Shown in pieces: positions 26,314-34,055 of a DNA stretch of 64,000 bases; position 1 is the stretch's first letter, and every line of letters starts with the position of its first letter. The DNA lies in assembly GCF_000620785.1 (NCBI RefSeq), contig NZ_JIAI01000004.1:1-64000 (forward strand), read 5' to 3'. The DNA is from Actinospineispora acaciae DSM 45401. Its GTDB lineage: Bacteria; Actinomycetota; Actinomycetes; Mycobacteriales; Pseudonocardiaceae. A program made the translations under genes and the position numbers. The notes beneath the pieces were generated by a model that ran no database searches, was not told the DNA's origin, and saw only the letters and a program-made list of their open reading frames with translations.

Positions 26314-26709
26314 GCCCGCCAGTGTCCTCGCCCCCGGCACACCCAGGCCAGCCCATCACCGGGCCGGCAACCCAATCTCGCAACACCACACCGACCGAGA
26401 CTCCCAGCACGGTCAGTACCGGACCGCCGCGGCCTTCTCTCGATATCCGCAAGAGCCCGCCGTTCGCGCCTCCGCTCGCTCGCGGGCGGCGATCGAGGAC
26501 TTAGGTCTCTATCCCTGCCCGCTGACCCGCTCCGCCGCCCACGCCTGGCACTTCGATCTGGCGCCCTACCAAGCCGGGTCATTCGGAACGGATGAGGACT
26601 CCAGGCCGAGCCGGCTTGACGCTGGGCTGGACGTGGTGCTCTCGCGGTTGTCGGCGTCCGCCGCCTGTCCGGGGTGCCGGCGGACGGGTCGGGTGTGGGA
26701 GGCGGGTGC
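26314..26709. other. Intergenic gap of 396 bp
   Basis: The divergent space between the DUF4118 protein and the membrane protein at 26710. No gene, strong repeat or RNA was seen. It presumably carries promoters for both. Confidence 0.5.
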
Positions 26710-27279
26710 GTGGACGGCAGCGGGTTGGGGGTGTTGGCGGTCGGGCTCGTGCTGTGTTTCCTCGGGATCCGGTCGTTGCACCTCGCGGTCGCCGCGTCCG
26801 GGTTTGCGCTCGGCTGGCTGATTGCGGAGGGGCTGGGCTCGGGGCCGGGTGTCGCCGCCGTGGTCGGGCTGGCGACCGCGTTGGGGGCCTGGGTTGTGGT
26901 GATGCTGGTGCTGCGTGCGGCGCTGTTCTTCGTGGGGGCGATCACGGGCGGCGTGGTGGGCGCCAAGCTCTTTGGCCTGCTGGAGCACGGGGAGGGCAGC
27001 GTGCTGCTGGCCATCCTGTTCGTCGTCGCGGTCGGGTTCATCGCGGGGCTGACCGCGCAGCGGTTCCGCTCGGCGGTGCTGGCCGTGGCCTGCGCCCTGG
27101 GCGGCGCCGGACTCGCGCTGAGTGGGTTGGCGCGGTTGTTTCCCGGGACGCTGGGTCTGCTGCGCGTTCCGAACTCCGCCGCCGAGGCCGTGATCAGCAC
27201 CGCGGTGTGGCTCGCGCTCGCCGGGAGTGGGTGGGCTTTCCAACGAAGGCGTACACGCGAGCGTCGTCCGGCCGCCTGA
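26710..27279 (+). CDS. Multi-pass membrane protein (DUF4203-like)
   Basis: A 189-residue protein with about six or seven hydrophobic helices separated by very short loops, including LGVLAVGLVLCFLGIRSLHLAVAASGFALGWLIAE and AGLTAQRFRSAVLAVACALGGAGLAL. This resembles TM7S3/DUF4203-type proteins of unknown role. The start is GTG 26710, because GGAGG lies 7 bp upstream; GTG 26674 in the same frame lacks a good site. The tail RRRTRERR is cytosolic. It converges with the DUF2252 gene. Confidence 0.68.
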   Translation: MDGSGLGVLAVGLVLCFLGIRSLHLAVAASGFALGWLIAEGLGSGPGVAAVVGLATALGAWVVVMLVLRAALFFVGAITGGVVGAKLFGLLEHGEGSVLLAILFVVAVGFIAGLTAQRFRSAVLAVACALGGAGLALSGLARLFPGTLGLLRVPNSAAEAVISTAVWLALAGSGWAFQRRRTRERRPAA

Positions 27280-27296
27280 CCCGACCCCCGGCGCGC

Positions 27297-28736
27297 TCAG
27301 ACCCCGGGCTCGGCCGTGATCCGGCCGGAGCCGATCGCGGCCAGAAGCGTCTGGTGGTCGCGTTCGTTCTGGTCGGCGTAGCCGCTGGCGAACGTGGCGG
27401 CTGCCTGGTCGAACGCGCGGCTGGAACCGAGGTAGGCGGCGATGGCAATGCGGTCCCCGGTTCGCGCGTGGGCCTTGGCGAGCGTCCAGCCGCACAGCTT
27501 GCCGTAGGCGCGCATTCCGGCCGGCACCATTGCCTCGACGTCCGCGGAGCCCTTCCAGTCCCGCAGTTGGCGAAGATAGAAGTCTCGGTTGCTCCCGTCG
27601 AAGCCCTCGGCGCGCAGCCAGCCGAGGAAGATGTCGCTGACGCTCTGCATGAGTCGCTGCCCGACGACCACGCGCTGCCCGGAATTCTCGTACTCGCTGG
27701 GGCCGACGTACTCGGCCAGCACCGACGGTCCCGCCTCCTTCGCCTGGAGGAACAGCGGGTCACGTGCGTCGTCGCCGAGCATCAGCAGCATCCACGAGCG
27801 GGTGCCCACACTGCCGACTCCTACGACCTTGCGAGCCATGTCCACCAGCCGATACCGGTCCAGCAGCACCCTGCGCTCCGGTTCCAGCGTGTCCCGATAG
27901 GCACGAACCAGGTCGCGCAGCTGCTGTTCGATGGCCTCGGCGCGCCCCGGGTCGGCGACCACGTCCGCGACCGGAACGATCAAGGGTGGCTCCGGGCGGA
28001 TCCGGGGCCGGCCGTCGTGAACGGTGGCGAATCGGCCGAGTGCCCCGAGGTTGTCCCTGGTGTGGGCCTTGGCGACGCCACGGGCGAGCTTCTTGCCCTG
28101 GCGGCCGCCCAGCCTAGATCCGACGATCGACTCCACTTCGGACACGTCGGCGCGGGCGTACCAGACATCCAGGGCGGTGCGCGTCGCGAAGTCGCGCATC
28201 GCCTCCCGATACGCGGCGACGGCCACGAGGACGATGTCCCGTCGCTGCTTGGTGGTAAAGCCGTTGTCCCGACCGGCGATCTCCAGACTCGTCGTCAGGC
28301 GTTTGACGTCCCATTCCCACGGCCCGGGCTGCGTCTCGTCGAAGTCGTTGATGTCGAAGACGAGCCGGCGCTCAGGGGAGGCGAACAGGCCGAAGTTCGA
28401 CAGGTGCGCGTCGCCGCACGCCTGAACGATCAGCCCGGATCGAGGTGTGCGGGCGAGGTCACCGGCCATGGGCAAGGCGGCCCCCCGAAAGTAGGTGAAC
28501 GGCGATGCGGCCATTCGCCCGTAGCGGATGGGCAGCAGTTCCGGCACCCGGGTTGCCGCCTGGCGTTGCAGCAGCTCCACCGGGTCCGGCCGGTCGGGCT
28601 GGGGTGTGAACGCGGCGTGGCTGGAGCGGGGCACCTCGGTCCTGGCCGCGCGCCCACGGGCTTCCCGTTGTTCCCGGGTGGGGCGAGGTGAGTCCCCGCC
28701 CGGTCCATGGCGCCGATCGGTGGTCGTCTGGCTCAT
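27297..28736 (-). CDS. DUF2252 family protein
   Basis: A 479-residue DUF2252 protein. Features are RYGRMAASPFTYFRGAALPMAGDL, CGDAHLSNFGLFASPERRLVFDINDFDETQPGPWEWDVKRL, VGSVGTRSWMLLMLG and GRTLAKAHARTGD-type ends. The fold is related to aminoglycoside-phosphotransferase kinases; GDAHLSNFG and DINDFDE look like the catalytic and metal loops. Its function is undetermined. ATG 28736 (MSQTTTDRR) is used; 14 more residues are open upstream. It opens the stress-island gene set. Confidence 0.85.
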   Translation of the reverse strand: MSQTTTDRRHGPGGDSPRPTREQREARGRAARTEVPRSSHAAFTPQPDRPDPVELLQRQAATRVPELLPIRYGRMAASPFTYFRGAALPMAGDLARTPRSGLIVQACGDAHLSNFGLFASPERRLVFDINDFDETQPGPWEWDVKRLTTSLEIAGRDNGFTTKQRRDIVLVAVAAYREAMRDFATRTALDVWYARADVSEVESIVGSRLGGRQGKKLARGVAKAHTRDNLGALGRFATVHDGRPRIRPEPPLIVPVADVVADPGRAEAIEQQLRDLVRAYRDTLEPERRVLLDRYRLVDMARKVVGVGSVGTRSWMLLMLGDDARDPLFLQAKEAGPSVLAEYVGPSEYENSGQRVVVGQRLMQSVSDIFLGWLRAEGFDGSNRDFYLRQLRDWKGSADVEAMVPAGMRAYGKLCGWTLAKAHARTGDRIAIAAYLGSSRAFDQAAATFASGYADQNERDHQTLLAAIGSGRITAEPGV

Positions 28737-28788
28737 ACGGAACTCTGCGCACCGGCGGGCGGGCCCGGCATCCCCCACAACGGGCGGG

Positions 28789-29451
28789 TCACGGCAGCGC
28801 GCGAAGGTCCACGACCCCCTTCACCACGAGGTACAGGCCCAGGACTCCGCAGAACACGACCACGATGGTTCGCTGGTGCCGCCTGGCCCAGGCGGTGCCT
28901 CGTTCGAGGAGGTCACGGGACACGCTCGGGCGGTAGACCGACATCACGAGCGCCACGATCGCGAGGCTGAACCACAGGGCGTTGTAGACGAGCACCTGCA
29001 GGATGCCGTTGACCGGTCCCGACGCGGTCCCGATGATGGCGTTGAGCGCGGCGAGGTAGACCAGGCCGGGCAGGTGGGTCAGGACTCCGGCCAGGGCCGC
29101 GACGGGCGGGGTCAGGTGCCGTAGCCGACGCTGCATCCAGGACTCGTCAGCGGGGTCGGCGGCGCGCCGGTGCACCCGCCCGGTCCAGGCGCCGGCGGCG
29201 TAGCCCAGGGCCGCGGCGCCGATGACGATGTTGAGCAGCGCGCGGCCGGCCGTCGCCGTGCTCGACGAGCTGTGGCCCTGCAACGCCAGTACCGCGAGCG
29301 CGCCGATGGTCAGGCTGAACGCGAGGCCGGCGAGGATGTAGGCGACCAGCAGTCGTTGCGGGCGGTGGGTGGACAGCATCGCGTAGACGGCCGCCGCGCT
29401 GGAGGGGCGGACCACGGTGGTCAGCGCGAGGACGAGCGCTTCGGGGCTCAC
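28789..29451 (-). CDS. GAP-family membrane protein (Sap/PF11139-like)
   Basis: A 220-residue protein with six predicted helices in the GAP (Sap, sulfolipid-1-addressing) pattern: VLALTTVVRPSSAAAVYAMLSTHRPQRLLVAYILAGLAFSLTIGALAVLAL, a central basic loop DESWMQRRLRHLTPP, then LTHLPGLVYLAALNAI. Mycobacterial members help move glycolipids across the membrane. GTG 29451 is 21 bp after the short SHOCT stop, so it may share an operon with the fragments upstream. Confidence 0.78.
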   Translation of the reverse strand: MSPEALVLALTTVVRPSSAAAVYAMLSTHRPQRLLVAYILAGLAFSLTIGALAVLALQGHSSSSTATAGRALLNIVIGAAALGYAAGAWTGRVHRRAADPADESWMQRRLRHLTPPVAALAGVLTHLPGLVYLAALNAIIGTASGPVNGILQVLVYNALWFSLAIVALVMSVYRPSVSRDLLERGTAWARRHQRTIVVVFCGVLGLYLVVKGVVDLRALP

Positions 29452-29472
29452 GGCGCGGGCCGAGCACGCCGA

Positions 29473-29565
29473 TCAGGTGTTCAGGATCCGGCTCTTCTCC
29501 CGCTCGAACTCGGCGTCGGTCAGCACGTCCTGGGTGTGGGCGAGTCCACGAAGGAGACCGGGCAT
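29473..29565 (-). CDS. Minimal SHOCT-domain peptide
   Basis: A 30-residue reading frame beginning MPGLLRGLAHTQDV and ending LTDAEFEREKSRILNT, which is the SHOCT helix pair. SHOCT proteins usually carry it at the C-terminus of about 90 residues, often beside DUF6325 genes. This copy keeps only the domain. Whether it is translated is unclear: it may be a natural mini-gene or the end of a decayed gene. Confidence 0.5.
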   Translation of the reverse strand: MPGLLRGLAHTQDVLTDAEFEREKSRILNT

Positions 29566-29589
29566 GGCGCCTTCCCTTCTCGACGGCCT

Positions 29590-29736
29590 TCAGGCCCCAA
29601 CGGTTTCGGTGCTGTCCAGCGCGGCGGCCAGGTCCTGGACCGGGATCCGGCCCTCGGCGAGGAGTTGGCCGCCCGCGCGGTGTACGGCCGCGACGAACGG
29701 TGCCGCCCACACGTTCTGGTAGACCACGATTCCGGC
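29590..29736 (-). pseudogene. N-terminally truncated DUF6325 fragment
   Basis: Residues matching the last third of DUF6325 proteins: TEPGNAAGIVVYQNVWAAPF followed by VAAVHRAGGQLLAEGRIPV and QDLAAALD. The first roughly 90 residues of the usual 140 are absent, replaced by a Gln/Arg-rich stretch open to 29814. The order DUF6325 then SHOCT is the family's usual neighbourhood. A copy of the island palindrome (29811-29827) lies at the truncated end. Confidence 0.6.
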
Positions 29737-29810
29737 CGCGTTGCCCGGCTCCGTTCGTTCCGCTCGTTCCTGCCCTCGGGCAGGCTGGGAACCGGACGCG
29801 CGGGCCGGCC

Positions 29811-29827
29811 TCATCCCCGGCGGATGA
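29811..29827. promoter_or_regulatory. Island palindrome, copy 1
   Basis: TCATCCCCGGCGGATGA: perfect 6-bp arms TCATCC/GGATGA with a 5-bp spacer. It lies upstream of the DUF6325 fragment and downstream of a 56-residue membrane-peptide gene. Confidence 0.7.
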
Positions 29828-29832
29828 CCCGG

Positions 29833-30003
29833 TCAGCCGGACCGCGCGTCGGTCGTGGAGGTTCCCGGCCGGGCGAGGAACTCGATCACGGCAAGCGCGA
29901 CGAGCAGCCCGGTGGCGATGAGCAGGATCGCCCCCCGCGGTCCGCGCGCGCACCAGCTGATCGGCCGGGGCGACGGCGATCGTGGGATGCACCCGAGGGA
30001 CAT
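29833..30003 (-). CDS. Small single-helix membrane protein
   Basis: A 56-residue frame from ATG 30003 to the TGA at 29833-29835: MSLGCIPRSPSPRPISWCAR, then one long hydrophobic helix GAILLIATGLLVALAVIEFLA and a short polar tail. GAGG lies about 9 bp upstream. It sits 13 bp after the gene at 30017-30475 and probably shares its message. Family unknown; the clean helix with flanking arginines argues it is real. Confidence 0.5.
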   Translation of the reverse strand: MSLGCIPRSPSPRPISWCARGPRGAILLIATGLLVALAVIEFLARPGTSTTDARSG

Positions 30004-30016
30004 CGCACGGACCTCG

Positions 30017-30475
30017 TCAGCGTTCGAGCTCCCCGCCGTGCACGATGATCGCGTAGATCACGACCACGTCGAGCGCGATGATGATCGTGGACCACACCGG
30101 GTAGGCGGGGAGGAACACCAGGTTCGCGATCGCGCTCAGGCCGGCCACGAGAACGCCGACCACCCGTGCCGCGGTGTTCCCGGTCAGCAGCCCGAACCCC
30201 ACCAGCAGGCCGACCACGCCGAGCGCGAAGTGCAGCCAGCCCCAGGCGTTGTAGTCCACGTTCACGACCAGCCCGTTCTGGCGCACCACGTAGAAGCCGT
30301 TGTTGAACAGGGCCACCAGCCCTTCGATCAGCTGAAAGACACCAAGAATGATCAACATGGTGCCGGCGAAGGCGACCCAGCCGGCCCAACCGGTGACCGC
30401 GCGCGCCGATCTCTCGCTCGAGGGACGGTTCGCGGCTCCGGCGGGACCGCTGTGGGCGGTCGATGCATCGGTCAT
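30017..30475 (-). CDS. Four-helix membrane protein (DUF7144-like)
   Basis: A 152-residue protein with a polar N-terminus (about 1-35) and four helices: WVAFAGTMLIILGVFQLIEGLVALF, then YNAWGWLHFALGVVGLLVGFGLL, RVVGVLVAGLSAIANLVFL and STIIIALDVVVIYAIIVHG. The GWLHFALG motif between helices 2 and 3 is typical of a family common in actinobacterial stress clusters; function unknown. An AGGAG site precedes ATG 30475, so the upstream 10 codons are not used. Confidence 0.75.
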   Translation of the reverse strand: MTDASTAHSGPAGAANRPSSERSARAVTGWAGWVAFAGTMLIILGVFQLIEGLVALFNNGFYVVRQNGLVVNVDYNAWGWLHFALGVVGLLVGFGLLTGNTAARVVGVLVAGLSAIANLVFLPAYPVWSTIIIALDVVVIYAIIVHGGELER

Positions 30476-30597
30476 GACAGATCTCCTGCGGTCGGGGATG
30501 GCCACCTTGGGCGAGGTCGAACAGCCACGCGGTCGACGTCGCTAACAGATGTCCCTCCGAGTGGACGGTCGTGCTCGGCGGGTGAGGGCCCAGGCCG

Positions 30598-31083
30598 TCA
30601 TGCGGCGAACGCGGTCCGCAGGGCGTTCTCCTGCTCCTGGGACAGGTTCGTGGAGAGCAGCTGGGGCTTCTGCTCGGCGAAGGCCTCGCTGACCTTGTCC
30701 ATGACGGCCTCGGAGGTCATCACGAACAGGGCGGACGTGCCCGGGGTGACCTCGTCGCGGGTTCGCTTGATGAAGTCGTCGTCGATGCCGACGTCGCCCA
30801 GCGCTCCGGTGATCGCTCCGGTGGCCGCGCCGAGCGCGGCTCCGATCAGCGGGATGAAGAAGAGCAGGCCGAAGAGCATGCCCCAGAACATGCCGCCCAG
30901 AGCGCCGGCACCGGCCAGGTTGTGCAGCTGGCGGGTCTTCGGGCGCTTGGCGTCGGCGGGCCAGGACACCGTTGCCGCGTCGTGCACCGTGATCAGCTGC
31001 TGTTTCGACAGGGCTTCTAGCGTTGTGACGGCGTCGTCGGCGCCGGTGGCGCTGTCGAACTTCCAGACGGTGAGGGTCGCCAT
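30598..31083 (-). CDS. DUF1269 family membrane protein
   Basis: A 161-residue protein of the DUF1269 family. It has the N-terminal domain ATLTVWKFDSATGADDAVTTLEALSKQQLI, a Gly/Ala-rich hydrophobic middle (GGMFWGMLFGLLFFIPLIGAALGAATGAITGALGDVGI) and the C-terminal block VTPGTSALFVMTSEAVMDKV. A GAAGGAGG site precedes the ATG. Members are often stress-induced; the mechanism is unknown. Copy 2 of the island palindrome lies 62 bp upstream. Confidence 0.85.
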   Translation of the reverse strand: MATLTVWKFDSATGADDAVTTLEALSKQQLITVHDAATVSWPADAKRPKTRQLHNLAGAGALGGMFWGMLFGLLFFIPLIGAALGAATGAITGALGDVGIDDDFIKRTRDEVTPGTSALFVMTSEAVMDKVSEAFAEQKPQLLSTNLSQEQENALRTAFAA

Positions 31084-31144
31084 CGTTCCTCCTTCGGTGC
31101 GAGTCGTCGGTGAGCCAGCGTGTGCGGTGGCGGCGCGAGGCGCG

Positions 31145-31161
31145 TCATCCGTCGCGGGTGA
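31145..31161. promoter_or_regulatory. Island palindrome, copy 2
   Basis: TCATCCGTCGCGGGTGA, one mismatch between arms. It is 62 bp upstream of the DUF1269 start and just beyond the DUF389 stop. Confidence 0.6.
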
Positions 31162-31167
31162 CCCGGC

Positions 31168-32166
31168 TCAGGTGGCGGGCCTGGTGACGTCCAGCTCCCG
31201 GGTTCCGCCGACGACGAGCGACAGGCGCGCAGGCACCTCGGCCAGTCCCGCCTGGTCGAGCGCGCGACGCAGCGAGGGCGCGTCCGCGCCGGGTGGCGGG
31301 CCGACGGCCGCGACGCGCAGCACCCCCCGTTGCATCGACACCTGCACCACCTGCCAGGACCGTGCCCTGGCCCACCGGTCCGCCACCGGCTGCGCGGTGG
31401 CGACGATCGCCTGGTCGCGGAAGACCTGGTAGCTGCCGAGCCCGAGCGGGACGGCCACGACGAGCACGAGCAGCGCGACCACGACGATCGTTCGTGCGCG
31501 CAGGCGCCCGACCGGTTGCCCGGCGCCGAGGGCGGCGGCCCGCACCCGGTAACCGATCAGCACGACCGTGCCGGTGGCGATGATCGCGGTCACGTTCGTG
31601 GCGAACAGAAGCAGCGCACCCGCCGCCTGCGCGGGGGCACCGGACTCCAGCGTCAGCCCGACCACGGACAGCGGTGGGACGAGCGAGATCGCGATCGCGA
31701 CCCCGGGCAGGGCGTCGGAGATGTCCGAGCGCACCAGGGCGAAGGCTCCGACGGCGCCGGTCGCGAGCGCGGAGACCAGGTCGATCAGCTTCGGGTCGAC
31801 CCGGCCGGCGACCTGTGTGTTGGTGTCGGCGACGATCGGCCCGGGGACCAGCAGGCCGAGCGCGTAGCCGAGGGCGACGACCACAACGGCACCGGCGACG
31901 ACGAGCACCGCGCTCCTGACGACCCGGCGACGATCGGCGAGGACGAGCCCGAGCGCGGTACCCAGGATCGGCGTCATCAAGGGCGCGACGATCATCGCCC
32001 CGATCACGGTGGCGACCGAGTCGGCCACCACCCCGGCGCCGGCGATCACCGCGGCCAGCACGAGCAGCGCCCAGAAGGCGGAGCGCTGCCGAGGCTGGTC
32101 GAGGAACAGCGCGCCGGCCATGCGCTCGATGTCGGCGCCGGTGACGCCCGAAGCCGTGGTCATCAT
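31168..32166 (-). CDS. DUF389 family membrane protein
   Basis: A 332-residue protein. The first 200 residues are a DUF389 membrane domain with DSVATVIGAMIVAPLMTPILGTALG, DISDALPGVAIAISLVPPLSVVGL and ATNVTAIIATGTVVLIGYR; the SLVPPLSVVG motif is diagnostic. The C-terminal soluble part (about 235-332) has a repeated helix-strand pattern. Function is unknown. ATG 32166/32163 is used; the frame is open further but without similarity. It is divergent from the SulP gene, sharing palindrome copy 3. Confidence 0.85.
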   Translation of the reverse strand: MMTTASGVTGADIERMAGALFLDQPRQRSAFWALLVLAAVIAGAGVVADSVATVIGAMIVAPLMTPILGTALGLVLADRRRVVRSAVLVVAGAVVVVALGYALGLLVPGPIVADTNTQVAGRVDPKLIDLVSALATGAVGAFALVRSDISDALPGVAIAISLVPPLSVVGLTLESGAPAQAAGALLLFATNVTAIIATGTVVLIGYRVRAAALGAGQPVGRLRARTIVVVALLVLVVAVPLGLGSYQVFRDQAIVATAQPVADRWARARSWQVVQVSMQRGVLRVAAVGPPPGADAPSLRRALDQAGLAEVPARLSLVVGGTRELDVTRPAT

Positions 32167-32264
32167 CGCGGCACCGGCGCGCGTGTGCGCGCATCGATGC
32201 GCGGAGCCGGTGGCGGGTGGCCTGCCATGGTCGCCCAGCGTGAGCGCCGCCGCCGGGTTCCTCC

Positions 32265-32281
32265 TCACCCGTGGGGGATGA
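32265..32281. promoter_or_regulatory. Island palindrome, copy 3
   Basis: TCACCCGTGGGGGATGA, between the divergent DUF389 (99 bp) and SulP (67 bp) starts. Confidence 0.7.
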
Positions 32282-32347
32282 CGTGCCGGCGCGGCGGTGA
32301 CGACGACAGTGACGGTATACGGCCGGCGGGTGCGGAAGGGGAGATCG

Positions 32348-34045
32348 ATGCGGATGCTCGCCTCGCTCGGCGAGCTCCGGACGGCCTGGCGACGCGAGAC
32401 GCTGGGCGCGGACGCGCGCGCGGGGGTCGTGCTCGGGGTGGAGAGCGTGCCGGACGGCCTGGCGAGCGGGCTGTTGGCCGGGGTCAACCCCGTCTCGGGC
32501 CTGTACGCGTACCTGTTCGGGATGGTCGGCGGCGCGCTGTTCACCGGTTCGACGTACATGGCCGTGCAGTCCACCGGCGCGATGGCGGTCGTGGTGGCCG
32601 ACGTCGACCTGGGTTCGCGCGCCGACCCCGAGCGGTCGCTGTACACGCTTGCGCTGGTCACCGGGGTGGTGATGATCGTGGCAGGGGTGGCGCGGCTGGG
32701 TCGGTTGCTGCGGTTCGTGTCCACCTCGGTGATGACGGGGTTCATCACCGCCGTCGGTGTCAACATCGTTCTCGGTCAGCTCGGGAACTTCACCGGGTAC
32801 CAGGCGCCCGGCGGGGGCCGGCTCGGCCAGGCGCTGGGGCTGCTGCTCGCGCTGGGTCGTGTCGATCCCGCCTCGACGGCGGTCGGCGTCGTCACCGTCG
32901 TGCTCATCCTGGTGTTGCGGCGCACGCGGTTGCGGTCGCTCGGGTTGGTCGTCGCCGTGGCGGTGGGCTCAGGGCTCGGCATGCTGTTCGGTGCGTTGGG
33001 TGCGCCGGTGGCGCGGCTCGACGGGATCGTCGCGATACCCCGGTCGCTTCCGCTGCCGGTGCTGCCGGCGTTCGCGGAGATCCCGGGGCTGCTGGTCCCA
33101 GGGCTGTCGCTCGCGTTCGTGGGCCTGGTGCAGGGCGCGGGGGTGTCGGCGGGGGTGCCGAACCCGGACGGGTCGCGCCCCGACCCGTCGCGGGACTTCG
33201 TCGGCCAGGGCGCCGGCAACATCGCCTCGGCCGTGTTCCGAGGGATGCCGGTGGGCGGTTCGATGTCGGCAAGCTCGCTGCTCGCCGAGGCCGGCGCGCG
33301 GACCCGGCTCGCGCCGCTGTTCGCCGGGATCGTGATGGGCGCGGTCATCCTCCTGCTCGGCGGCGTCATCGGATACGTCGCCATGCCAGCGCTCGCCGGC
33401 CTGCTGATCGTGGTCGGCGCCGGTTCGATCCGGCCGGCCCAGGCGCTCTCGGTGGCCCGTACCGGCGCGGTCCAGCTCACCGTCATGGCCACCACGTTCG
33501 TGCTGACGCTGGTCGTCCCGTTGCAGTACGCCGTGCTGGTCGGGATCGGGCTCTCGATCATCCTGCACGTCGTGCGGCAGTCCAGCCGGATCAGGATGAG
33601 ACAGCTTCAGCTCCGCGGCGGGAGGCGGGTGCGCGAGACGGCGCCACCCGAGGAGGTGCCGGGCGGGCAGGTGATCGTGCTCCAGCCCTACGGCAGCATC
33701 TTCTTCGCCGCCGCTCCCGCGCTCGAAGCACAGCTGCCCTCGGTGCGCGACGGGTCGACGGGCAGCGCCGTGATCCTTCGGTTGCGCGGAGTCGACGACG
33801 CCGGCGCGACCTTCATCGACGTCCTCACCAGGTTCGCGGCCGCCCTCGCACGCTCCGGATCGAGGCTGATGGTGGTGACCGACAACCCCCGGATCCGCCG
33901 GCAACTGGAGGTGACCGGCGCCCTGGGAGCCCTCGGGGAGGACAACTTCTACGCCGGTGACGAATGGGTGGGCCGGGCGTTGCGCCGGGCCTACCGGGAC
34001 GCGACCGGCTGGGTGCGCGAGCACGAAGCGGGCGGTCAGCGGTGA
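32348..34045 (+). CDS. SulP-family anion transporter with STAS domain (1)
   Basis: A 565-residue SLC26/SulP protein. The membrane domain (about 1-420) begins VVLGVESVPDGLASGLLAGVNPVSGLYAYLFG and includes STYMAVQSTGAMAVVVADV and QGAGNIASAVFRGMPVGGSMSASSLLAEAG. The C-terminal STAS domain (about 440-550) has AVILRLRGVDDAGATFIDVL. It may carry sulfate, bicarbonate or another anion; the PVGGSMSAS loop differs from GGMVVNGSLSKTA in the other copy, suggesting different substrates. ATG 32348 follows GAAGGGGAG. Its stop is 10 bp from the converging SulP gene. Confidence 0.88.
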   Translation: MRMLASLGELRTAWRRETLGADARAGVVLGVESVPDGLASGLLAGVNPVSGLYAYLFGMVGGALFTGSTYMAVQSTGAMAVVVADVDLGSRADPERSLYTLALVTGVVMIVAGVARLGRLLRFVSTSVMTGFITAVGVNIVLGQLGNFTGYQAPGGGRLGQALGLLLALGRVDPASTAVGVVTVVLILVLRRTRLRSLGLVVAVAVGSGLGMLFGALGAPVARLDGIVAIPRSLPLPVLPAFAEIPGLLVPGLSLAFVGLVQGAGVSAGVPNPDGSRPDPSRDFVGQGAGNIASAVFRGMPVGGSMSASSLLAEAGARTRLAPLFAGIVMGAVILLLGGVIGYVAMPALAGLLIVVGAGSIRPAQALSVARTGAVQLTVMATTFVLTLVVPLQYAVLVGIGLSIILHVVRQSSRIRMRQLQLRGGRRVRETAPPEEVPGGQVIVLQPYGSIFFAAAPALEAQLPSVRDGSTGSAVILRLRGVDDAGATFIDVLTRFAAALARSGSRLMVVTDNPRIRRQLEVTGALGALGEDNFYAGDEWVGRALRRAYRDATGWVREHEAGGQR

Positions 34046-34055
34046 CGGCGCGCGC

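Noticed and set aside
30569-30585. A possible ninth island palindrome (TCGTGCTCGGCGGGTGA) upstream of the DUF7144-like gene
   Set aside because: Only the right half-site matches; too weak to count.
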